Assembly (NCBI GenBank): GCA_036502025.1
Contig: DASXZJ010000004.1
Coordinates: 1 to 12,672, forward strand
From: Bog-473 sp036502025
Lineage (GTDB): Bacteria; Actinomycetota; Acidimicrobiia; Acidimicrobiales; RAAP-2
DNA length: 12,672 nt
Direction of reading: 5' to 3'
Shown here: one piece after another, positions 7,188 through 12,672 of the stretch
Position numbering within the stretch: the first letter of the stretch is position 1
Layout: every line of letters starts with the position of its first letter
Translations under genes and position numbers: made by a program
The notes under the pieces: model-generated
Seen by the model: only the letters and a program-made list of their open reading frames with translations
What the model was told of the DNA's origin: nothing
Databases searched by the model: none

Positions 7188-8510
7188 TCAGCTGGGCGTG
7201 CAGGGGGTCGGGTTGTACGACGGCGGCGGCGTCGTGGTCGGTGTCACGCTCGACGAACCCGGGGAGGCCCCCGCGGTGGTAGGGGTGACCTCGGGTGGCG
7301 GCACGGACTCGCCGCCGGCGTTGGGTGCCGGGTCGGTGGGCGTCACCAGCGACGACCCGAAGATGTTCACCAGCATCTGCTGCGTGGCGGGCTCGTCCAC
7401 CGTCAGCACGTCGCCCAGGCCACCGAAGGCGGTGCTGGGCACCGTGGGCAGCGTCTGTGCCACCAGGCCCGCCGGGTTGAAGGAGTGATAGGCCTCGAAC
7501 AGGCCGATCACCTCACTGGCGCTGAACCCGTCGTCAATGACCAGGCCCTTGTGGAGCGAGCTCACGAAGTTGTTGACGGCCAGGGGATTCAGGATCTTGG
7601 ACTTAGCCGCCGCGATGAGGGCGCGGATGAAAACATCCTGACGCTGGATGCGGCCGAAATCGCTCGTCGGGTCGTACTGCCAGTAGCCGTTCTTGAAGTA
7701 CTCGTAGTGGCGGGCCCGAGCCACGGCCAACGCCTGGAACCCGGTCACCAGCTGGCAGCCGGTGGTGGTGATGTTGAGACCCGAGTAGGAGTCCTTGGCC
7801 GGATAGTTGAAGTTGAGGTACACGCCGCCCAGGGCGGTCACCGCGTCCTGGAAGCCGGAGAAGTCGAGCTCGACGACGTGGTTGATCGTGACGCCGAAGT
7901 TGGCCTGAATGGTCTTGACGAGCTGGTCGGCTCCCGAGTTGAACGACGAGTTGATGCGGTTGTACTGGCCGAACTGGGAGACATCCTTCCCGAGCATGGA
8001 CGCCACAGTGTCCCGGGGGATCGACACGATCCCGATGGCGTGGGTGGACGGCGTGACGCGCCACAGCTGCAACACATCGCTGCGCTGGCCTGTCACTTCC
8101 GACGCCGAGCCGAAGTGGGCGGCGTTCTCGCCGACCCGGGAATCCGAGCCGATGACCAGGATGGTGAAGGGTGCCCCGCTCTCGACCGCCTTCTCGTCCC
8201 CGACGTGGAGACCGTTGATGCTGTCGATGCCGCGCTGGAGGTACCAGTAGCCGCCGCCCGCGATGAGCAGGATCAACACCAGCAGCGACGTCAATACGGT
8301 CACGACCTTGCGCCGCCTGCTCCAGCGCTTCCGGCGCCGCCCGCCTCCGGACTGATCGATCTTGGCGCCGAGCGCCTGGAGGCCGGACTGGTTGGCCACC
8401 GAGGGTGCAACGGGGCCCGTCCCCACTTTCCGCCCGAGGGCCTCCAAACCGCTGGCGTTAGGAGGCTGACCACGGCGGCCGCGGCGAGGACGTGAGCGAT
8501 CGTCGGCCAT
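7188..8510 (-). CDS. LytR-CpsA-Psr (LCP) family cell-wall polymer ligase, second copy
   Basis: A membrane-anchored phosphotransferase that joins undecaprenyl-linked glycopolymers to peptidoglycan; 440 residues. Order: a basic cytoplasmic tail with two GL-x-ALG repeats (21-29 and 43-52), an Arg/Lys cluster (58-68), one membrane helix (69-91), an extracellular LCP domain and a Pro/Thr/Ser tail. LCP hallmark residues are present in GSDSRVGE (Asp123, Arg125), GQRSDVL (Arg143, Asp145), SIPRDT (Arg166, Asp167), RARH (265-268) and GRIQRQD (286-292). The tail ends SYNPTPCTPS, echoing the SYDPRPC end of the neighbouring paralogue. ATG 8510 is preceded by AAGGA at a long 13-base spacing and lies 38 bases after the paralogue's stop. 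The polymer it attaches is unknown; arabinogalactan-like, teichoic and capsular polymers are all possible. Confidence 0.95.
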   Translation of the reverse strand: MADDRSRPRRGRRGQPPNASGLEALGRKVGTGPVAPSVANQSGLQALGAKIDQSGGGRRRKRWSRRRKVVTVLTSLLVLILLIAGGGYWYLQRGIDSINGLHVGDEKAVESGAPFTILVIGSDSRVGENAAHFGSASEVTGQRSDVLQLWRVTPSTHAIGIVSIPRDTVASMLGKDVSQFGQYNRINSSFNSGADQLVKTIQANFGVTINHVVELDFSGFQDAVTALGGVYLNFNYPAKDSYSGLNITTTGCQLVTGFQALAVARARHYEYFKNGYWQYDPTSDFGRIQRQDVFIRALIAAAKSKILNPLAVNNFVSSLHKGLVIDDGFSASEVIGLFEAYHSFNPAGLVAQTLPTVPSTAFGGLGDVLTVDEPATQQMLVNIFGSSLVTPTDPAPNAGGESVPPPEVTPTTAGASPGSSSVTPTTTPPPSYNPTPCTPS

Positions 8511-8548
8511 CTAGCGGGCCGGATCCTTCTGATCGGTGACGACCACCA

Positions 8549-10015
8549 TCAACATGGTCGGGGATCGTAGGACGCAACCGTCGAGGTCCCCGACGACGTC
8601 GAACCCCCGCCGGTGGCCGATGTACCCGACCCGGTCGAAGGCGTGTCGCCGCTCGCCGTGGCTTCGGACCCTCCGGTACTCGCGGCCGACGTGGATTCGG
8701 GCTCGCCGTACTGGTCGAGTGGCGGGGTCGTCGCCGAGTTGGGCGCCACGCCCAGGAACTCGGTGATCATCTGGGCGGCTTGGGGCTCCTCGGTGACCTC
8801 GACCGACTCGTTGTCGTAGGGCGCGTAGTTGGCCGGCACGGTGGGCAGGGTGTACGTCTTGAGTGAGGATCCCGAGAAGGCGTGGTAGCGCTCAGCCAGC
8901 GAGAGCAGGGCGGTGGCGCCCAACTTGTTGTCCAGGGTGACGTCGTGGGTGAGCGACGAAATGAACGAGGCCGCCGCGATCGGGTTGTAGGTCGACTTCG
9001 CCTTGTTGACCACCGCCTCAATGATCAGGTCCTGGCGCTCAATCCGGCCGATGTCCCCGCTGCCGTCGCTCTGCCATTCGCCGTCCTTGTAGTACTCGAA
9101 GTGGCGCGAACGAGAGAGCGCGAGTGCCATCTGCCCGCTGAGCACCTGGCACCCCGTCGACGGGATGTTGAGACCCGTGCAGTTCTCTATGACACCGTTC
9201 CCGTTGCAGTCGCCGTAGTCCCGGACCGGGTAGGGCAGGTCCATGGACACGCCGTTGAGGGCTGTAACCGCGTCCATGAGGCCGAAGAAGTTGACCACGA
9301 TCCAGTGGGTGATGGGGATACCGAAGGTGTTCTCAATCGTCTTGACCAGCCCGTTGGCCCCCGTGCCGTTCGGGTTGGGATCGTTCGGCCCGGACGCGAA
9401 GGCGGCGTTCATCTTGTTCTTGGTCGAGACCCCCGACGAGGCCGGCACGCCCGAGAGCGTCACGAAGGTGTCGCGGGGGATGGAGAGGACGCTGGCGGTG
9501 CCGGTCTTGGGGTCGACGTGGATGATCTTGATGGTGTCGCTGCGCTGGCCGCCGGCGGTCACGTCGTTGCCGAACTGCTTGGCCTCGGCCGTCGTCTCGC
9601 CGACCCGGGTGTCGGAGCCCACCACCAGCACGTTGTAGGGCGCCCCGTCGGCCACCGCCACGCAGTTGGCGCAGGGGGCAGTTTTGATCCGGCCGAACTC
9701 GTAGCGGAAGTACCCGTAGCCCGCCGCGGCGATGAAGATCAGCAGGGCGGCCGCGATCACCAGCACCCGGAGAGCCCGCTGCCCCGCCGTGCGCCGTTTC
9801 CGGCCCGACCGCCGGCGCCGGCGGCGGGACGACGAGCCATCGATCTGCGCGCCGAGCGCCAGCAACCCTGATTGGTTGGCGGCCGAGGGTGGCCTGGAGG
9901 CGGCGTTGCCCTGGACCGCGTGACCGAGGGCCTCGAGCCCGCCCGCGTCAGCACGTTTACCGCGTCTGCTGGGGGAACGACGGGACCCGTCGTCCGGTGG
10001 ACGACCGTTCGCCAT
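8549..10015 (-). CDS. LytR-CpsA-Psr (LCP) family cell-wall polymer ligase, first copy
   Basis: Paralogue of the next gene with the same layout; 488 residues. It has a basic cytoplasmic tail with two GL-x-ALG repeats (26-34 and 50-59), an Arg run (64-75), one membrane helix (about 82-103), an extracellular LCP domain and a long Ser/Thr/Gly-rich tail (about 440-480) ending SYDPRPC. Catalytic motifs are GSDTRVGE (133-140), GQRSD (156-160), SIPRDT (178-183), SRSRH (301-305) and GRIERQD (323-329). It differs from its partner by a C-x2-C just outside the membrane (Cys115, Cys118) and an insert bracketed by Cys270 and Cys279 that resembles a calcium loop (D-x-N-x-N-G-x-I-E, 269-277). ATG 10015 has no Shine-Dalgarno and starts 38 bases after sufC copy B. 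A weak -10-like TACCGT ends 8 bases upstream, so separate transcription is possible. Confidence 0.95.
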   Translation of the reverse strand: MANGRPPDDGSRRSPSRRGKRADAGGLEALGHAVQGNAASRPPSAANQSGLLALGAQIDGSSSRRRRRRSGRKRRTAGQRALRVLVIAAALLIFIAAAGYGYFRYEFGRIKTAPCANCVAVADGAPYNVLVVGSDTRVGETTAEAKQFGNDVTAGGQRSDTIKIIHVDPKTGTASVLSIPRDTFVTLSGVPASSGVSTKNKMNAAFASGPNDPNPNGTGANGLVKTIENTFGIPITHWIVVNFFGLMDAVTALNGVSMDLPYPVRDYGDCNGNGVIENCTGLNIPSTGCQVLSGQMALALSRSRHFEYYKDGEWQSDGSGDIGRIERQDLIIEAVVNKAKSTYNPIAAASFISSLTHDVTLDNKLGATALLSLAERYHAFSGSSLKTYTLPTVPANYAPYDNESVEVTEEPQAAQMITEFLGVAPNSATTPPLDQYGEPESTSAASTGGSEATASGDTPSTGSGTSATGGGSTSSGTSTVASYDPRPC

Positions 10016-10023
10016 GGCCGTTC

Positions 10024-10029
10024 ACGGTA
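10024..10029 (-). promoter_or_regulatory. weak -10-like element before the first LCP gene
   Basis: TACCGT (in GGTACCGT on the minus strand) fits TANNNT and ends 8 bases before the ATG at 10015, with no ribosome site between. The placement resembles the elements at 1884-1889 and 2597-2602. It would allow the LCP genes to be expressed apart from the SUF genes. One short degenerate match is weak evidence. Confidence 0.22.
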
Positions 10030-10053
10030 CCAAGCCCGCTACGGCCGGTGAGG

Positions 10054-10797
10054 TCACCCGGCGGCGCCGGCCCCCTTGTAGGCGGCGTAGCCGGTCCGTT
10101 CCAATTCGAGGGCCAGTGCCGCGTCACCCCTGGCCACGATGCGTCCGCCCACCAGAACGTGCACCATGTCCGCCTCCAGTTCGACCAGGAACTGGTTGAA
10201 ATGGGTGATGGCCAGGATGCCCACCTGCCATTCCGAAGTGGCCAACTGGAGCCGGCGCGCCACCTCGCCCAGCGCGTCGACGTCGAGACCCGAGTCGATC
10301 TCGTCGAGGATGCACAATGCCGGTTGGAGGACGCCGAGCTGCACCATCTCCGTCCGCTTCTTCTCACCGCCGGACAGGTCGACGTTCAGCGGTCGCGACA
10401 GCAGGCTCGGATCGAGCCCGACGGCCCCGGCTTCGGCCGCCATCCGACTCTCCAGCGTGGCGCTGTCCCTGCCGTCGACCGCCGCGCTGAGCAGTGAGCG
10501 CAGGCCGACCCCGGGAACCTCGACGGGCTGCTGCAGGGCAAGGAACAAACCGGCCCGGGCGCGCTCCCAGGCGGGCCGACCGACCAGCTCCTGCCCGTCC
10601 ATGCGGATGCTGCCGGCGGTCACCGTGGTGCCGGGCCGGCCCATGAGGGCGTGGGCCAGGGTGCTCTTGCCCGAACCGTTGGGGCCCATGATGACGTGCA
10701 CCTCGCCACTCCGGACGGTGAGGTCGATGCCGTGCAGGACCTCCTGGCCCCCCGCCATGGCGACCAACCCTTCAACCTCGAAGACGTGCTCGCTCAC
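10054..10797 (-). CDS. sufC: Fe-S cluster assembly ATPase SufC (copy B)
   Basis: A second SufC ATPase, 247 residues, with every catalytic element present: Walker A GPNGSGKS (38-45), the Q-loop FLALQQPVEVPGV (85-97), the signature LSGGEKKR (141-148), Walker B CILDEIDSGLDVD (162-174) with Asp165/Glu166, and the H-loop His199 in AITHFNQFL. It is clearly diverged from copy A at 2610-3368 along the whole length, so it is not a recent duplicate. The GTG at 10797 is chosen because it overlaps the Rieske gene stop by 4 bases (GTGA) and gives the normal SufC N-terminus MSEHVFEVEG; the frame upstream only shadows the Rieske gene. Its place after sufD and the Rieske ferredoxin is the usual actinobacterial one, making this the positional orthologue. 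It probably works with the SufD encoded just upstream. Confidence 0.94.
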   Translation of the reverse strand: MSEHVFEVEGLVAMAGGQEVLHGIDLTVRSGEVHVIMGPNGSGKSTLAHALMGRPGTTVTAGSIRMDGQELVGRPAWERARAGLFLALQQPVEVPGVGLRSLLSAAVDGRDSATLESRMAAEAGAVGLDPSLLSRPLNVDLSGGEKKRTEMVQLGVLQPALCILDEIDSGLDVDALGEVARRLQLATSEWQVGILAITHFNQFLVELEADMVHVLVGGRIVARGDAALALELERTGYAAYKGAGAAG

Positions 10798-11111
10798 GGC
10801 AGCACCACCGACACGGAGCCATCGGCGATCTCCACCTCGTAGACGGCGACGGCGTGAGTGGCGGGGAGAGAGCACGGGCAGCCCGTCCGCAGGTCGAAGG
10901 TGCTGCCGTGCCGCGGGCATTCGATCTCGCGTTCGTCCACCCAGACCTCGCCTTCGGCGAGGGAGTAGTCCTCGTGGCTGCACCGGTCGTCGATGGCGTA
11001 GAACTCGTCGTCCGTGCGCACCAGCGCGATCCGGCGCCCACCCACGTCGAAGCGGCGGGCCTGGCCGGACGGCAGCTCGTCGATCCGGCAGAGCGTGATC
11101 GTCTCAGGCAT
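10794..11111 (-). CDS. Rieske-type [2Fe-2S] ferredoxin of the SUF operon
   Basis: A small soluble Rieske ferredoxin of 105 residues, like the ferredoxin subunits of non-heme oxygenases. The cluster ligands are Cys44 and His46 (C-S-H) and Cys65 and His68 (C-P-R-H), separated by about 18 residues, within DRCSHEDYS and IECPRHGSTF. The C-terminal SLPATHAVAVYEVEI strand is typical of the family. A Rieske gene between sufD and sufC is a recurring actinobacterial arrangement; its role there, perhaps electron supply for cluster assembly, is not settled as far as I know. The ATG at 11111 overlaps the sufD end by 8 bases and the TGA overlaps the sufC GTG by 4, so translation is likely coupled. An extra C-P-C (78-80) after the second ligand pair is unusual for a soluble Rieske protein. 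Confidence 0.93.
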   Translation of the reverse strand: MPETITLCRIDELPSGQARRFDVGGRRIALVRTDDEFYAIDDRCSHEDYSLAEGEVWVDEREIECPRHGSTFDLRTGCPCSLPATHAVAVYEVEIADGSVSVVLP

Positions 11112-12420
11112 GCGCCGACTCCCGGACCAGGCGACGGTTGGCGAACGCCGTGTCGAGACGGGCGTGCACTTCGTCCTGGAGCAGGGCGGTGGCGGCCGAG
11201 ACCGGGCCCCGATCGATGATGGCGTCGAAGAACCCCTGCACGATGAGCCCCTCGGCCACCTCGGGCGCCACACCACGGGACTCGATGTAGTAGCGCTGGT
11301 CCTCGTCGATCGGCCCCACCGTCGAGGCGTGGGCGCACTTCACGTCGTTCTCCAGGATGTCGAGGTTGGGCACCGAGTCCGCATGCGCGCCCTCGTCCAG
11401 AACGAGGTTGTGGTTGGTCTGTCGAGCGTCGGTGCGCACGGCCCCGCGGTGGACCCGGATGAGGCCGCTGTACACCGAGCGCGAGTTGCCGGCCACGGCA
11501 CCCTGGCACAGCAGCTCACTGCTGGTGCGCGGCGCCACGTGGTCCTGCAGGGTGCGGATGTCGTGCACCTGCGTGCCGTTCCCGACGTAGGCCGACAGGA
11601 TCTCGCAGTGCGCGCCGCGGCCCCGGGCCGCAATGTCGGTCCGCACCCGGTCGTAGTCGGCGCCCAGGCCGACGGTGAAGGTCCGCAAGGTGGCGTCCTT
11701 CTCCGCGGCGCCGCTGAGGCGGGCGATCGACCACACCGAATCGGACAGCACCTGCAGCGACACGTACGAGAGGCGCGACCCGTCGCCGGCCGTCAGTTCG
11801 GTCACCGGCACCACCAGAGAGCGGGTCCCAACGGACGGCCCGGCAAATATCTCGACCACGGCCGCCTGCGCGTTGGCCCCGAGCCGGACGGCAGTCCGGG
11901 GGAAGGCGGCCGAGCCGACCTCGCCTCCCTCGCACCAGTGGACGATGAGGATCGGATGGGGCACGAGGACACCGGCCGGCACATCGACGATGGCCGCGTC
12001 GGGCATGAAGGCGTCGTTGAGCCGGACCAGCGCGTCCCCGCCGACCTGAACGCTGCCCAGCAGGTCGGCGGCGTCGGGCACGTCGGCTGTCCGCCCGAAG
12101 CCGAAGAGCGCATCGTCCCCCGACACTCCGAAGGGGCCCGGTTGGCCGTTGTGCACGGTCACCTGACCCGAAAGGGCGCCCAGCTTCGACGCCATGGCGT
12201 CGCTGAAGGAGGCTCCCTCCTCCGACCGGGGGCCGGTCCCCGTCGCAACGGGGGTGAAGGACTCCAGATCGAGCTCGTTGATGGGCGAGTAGCGCCACAC
12301 CTCTTCACTCTCGGTGGGCACGGAGGACGCTGCGAAAGCCAAAATGCCCTCGGCGCGTCGATCCTGGAGCCATCGGGGTCCCGCCAGGGCGGCGGCGCCC
12401 TCAGCGTTGAACGTGTGCAG
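11104..12420 (-). CDS. sufD: Fe-S cluster assembly scaffold protein SufD, apparent CTG start
   Basis: A SufD subunit of the SufBC2D scaffold, 438 residues from the chosen start. The N-terminal part has PTESEEVWRYSPINEL (35-50), the usual SufD opening. The middle is the beta-helix core. The C-terminal third has QTNHNLVLDEGAHADS and NDVKCAHASTVG, with Cys362 and His364 where E. coli SufD has its cluster-related His. Conserved-looking sequence (HTFNAEGAAALAGPRWLQD) continues upstream of the first standard start, a TTG at 12342, to a TGA at 12433-12435. Within it the only candidate with a ribosome site is CTG at 12420, six bases after AAAGAGG. I therefore call a CTG start. An ATG lost by mutation or a base error is the alternative. 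SufB, its partner, is not upstream. Confidence 0.92.
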   Translation of the reverse strand: MHTFNAEGAAALAGPRWLQDRRAEGILAFAASSVPTESEEVWRYSPINELDLESFTPVATGTGPRSEEGASFSDAMASKLGALSGQVTVHNGQPGPFGVSGDDALFGFGRTADVPDAADLLGSVQVGGDALVRLNDAFMPDAAIVDVPAGVLVPHPILIVHWCEGGEVGSAAFPRTAVRLGANAQAAVVEIFAGPSVGTRSLVVPVTELTAGDGSRLSYVSLQVLSDSVWSIARLSGAAEKDATLRTFTVGLGADYDRVRTDIAARGRGAHCEILSAYVGNGTQVHDIRTLQDHVAPRTSSELLCQGAVAGNSRSVYSGLIRVHRGAVRTDARQTNHNLVLDEGAHADSVPNLDILENDVKCAHASTVGPIDEDQRYYIESRGVAPEVAEGLIVQGFFDAIIDRGPVSAATALLQDEVHARLDTAFANRRLVRESAHA

Positions 12421-12426
12421 GGTGGA

Positions 12427-12433
12427 CCTCTTT
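12427..12433 (-). promoter_or_regulatory. ribosome binding site deciding the sufD start
   Basis: AAAGAGG on the minus strand, six bases before CTG 12420. It is the only good Shine-Dalgarno near the sufD N-terminus and favours the CTG over the TTG at 12342. Confidence 0.6.
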
Positions 12434-12456
12434 CAGGTGCGGGTGCGGCCCCATGC

Positions 12457-12462
12457 ACTCTA
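12457..12462 (-). promoter_or_regulatory. -10-like element of the sufD-Rieske-sufC operon
   Basis: TAGAGT within GGTAGAGT on the minus strand, sharing GGTAGA with the elements at 1884-1889 and 2597-2602. Transcription would begin near 12450, giving a leader of about 30 bases that holds the AAAGAGG ribosome site, so this mRNA would have a leader, unlike the other operons. No clear -35 is seen; a dyad occupies that region. Confidence 0.42.
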
Positions 12463-12467
12463 CCGGC

Positions 12468-12488
12468 CCGAAAGAGCAACCTTTTCGG
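12468..12488. repeat. inverted repeat CCGAAA-N9-TTTCGG, candidate operator
   Basis: Perfect 6-bp arms lie at 12468-12473 and 12483-12488, extendable to GGCC on both sides if one extra base is allowed. It lies just upstream of the sufD -10-like element, where a repressor could block polymerase. No T-run follows on the minus strand, which argues against a terminator. The binding protein is unknown; an Fe-S regulator such as SufR or an IscR-like protein is a guess from context. Confidence 0.35.
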
Positions 12489-12521
12489 CCCTCAACTGGC
12501 CTTACGCCTCCCCCTCGGCCC

Positions 12522-12539
12522 AGGCCCGGAGCGGGGCCC
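12522..12539 (-). terminator. possible stem-loop terminator after the partial upstream gene
   Basis: GGGCCC and GGGCC(T) flank a 6-base loop on the minus strand, 11 bases after the stop at 12550. The stem is short and there is no T-run, so the call is weak; many high-GC terminators lack the T-run. Apart from this, the sufD promoter region and the dyad, I see nothing in 12436-12549. Confidence 0.2.
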
Positions 12540-12549
12540 AACCGCGCCC

Positions 12550-12672
12550 TCAGGCGCTCCCGGCCCCGTTGACGGTGTTGGCGGCGATGGAATTGAACAT
12601 CTGATTGACCATCTTCTTCAGCTTCGGCTTGTCGCTCTGCTTGGCGATCACGACCGCGAACGCACCGTCGCC
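12550..12672 (-). CDS. C-terminal end of an unidentified protein
   Basis: Forty codons read into the window from beyond its right edge and end in TGA at 12550-12552. The visible tail includes GAFAVVIAKQSDKPKLKK and MVNQMFNSIAANTV, a Lys-rich amphipathic stretch with a small Gly/Ala end. It does not resemble the SufB C-terminus (which normally ends in an acidic helix with EMEG-like sequence), so this is not sufB. I do not recognise the family. It is on the same strand as sufD with about 129 bases between stop and the sufD CTG, and that gap holds promoter-like signals, so it is probably a separate transcription unit. Confidence 0.5.
   Translation of the reverse strand, partial: GDGAFAVVIAKQSDKPKLKKMVNQMFNSIAANTVNGAGSA

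Noticed and set aside
7485..9871. Two long plus-strand reading frames antisense to the LCP genes
   Set aside because: Their Val/Asp/Glu/Arg-rich translations are typical antisense shadows, and both LCP genes have full motif sets.
8511..10053. Recent tandem duplication of the LCP genes, suggested by identical 38-base gaps upstream of both
   Set aside because: The two gap sequences show no similarity and the proteins are well diverged, so the equal spacing appears to be chance.
12340..12342. TTG as the sufD start
   Set aside because: It would remove the conserved-looking N-terminus and has no ribosome site, while CTG 12420 has one at good spacing.
12401..12454. Small His-rich upstream reading frame (17 codons) overlapping the sufD start
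   Set aside because: Its ATG lies only 2 bases after the -10-like element, so it is probably not in the transcript, and no ribosome site precedes it.

Overview
The window comes from a high-GC, gene-dense actinobacterial chromosome. An Acidimicrobiia-like lineage is my best guess. It rests on the overall GC, a Rieske ferredoxin between sufD and sufC (an actinobacterial SUF arrangement), SufU in place of SufE, paired LytR-CpsA-Psr (LCP) cell-wall proteins, and starts that look leaderless. It is an inference from gene content; no marker gene is present.

Left part (1-2562): on the minus strand an acyl-CoA dehydrogenase and an alpha/beta-hydrolase-fold protein are separated by one base. The hydrolase-fold protein has Gly where the catalytic Ser should be. 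A metallo-beta-lactamase-fold hydrolase is transcribed divergently from them.

SUF half A (2597-5097, plus strand): sufC-sufS-sufU is a tightly overlapping operon behind a -10-like TAGACT placed so that the mRNA would begin at or very near the sufC ATG. It encodes an Fe-S assembly ATPase, a cysteine desulfurase and its sulfur-accepting partner.

IS element (5097-6258): a complete 1162-bp IS630-family element with 13-bp perfect inverted repeats and a TA duplication. It sits inside the TAG stop codon of sufU. The stop codons of both sufU and the transposase straddle the host/IS junctions, and SufU is unchanged. The element lies in what was a short tail-to-tail junction between two convergent runs.

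Cell-surface and SUF half B (6278-12420, minus strand): in transcription order sufD, Rieske ferredoxin, a second and clearly different sufC, two paralogous LCP ligases and a PAPS-dependent sulfotransferase. Spacings are short: -8, -4, +38, +38 and +4 bases. sufD appears to start at CTG. No sufB is visible next to sufD. The end of an unidentified gene lies upstream of it (12550-12672).

Together the SUF genes supply cysteine-derived sulfur (SufS/SufU) and parts of the scaffold (SufD and two SufC ATPases); SufB must be encoded elsewhere. The LCP and sulfotransferase genes suggest attachment, and possibly sulfation, of a cell-envelope polymer. The main oddities are the SUF operon split into two facing halves that each carry a sufC, the IS insertion within a stop codon, the shared unusual termini of the two LCP proteins, and the hydrolase without a nucleophile.
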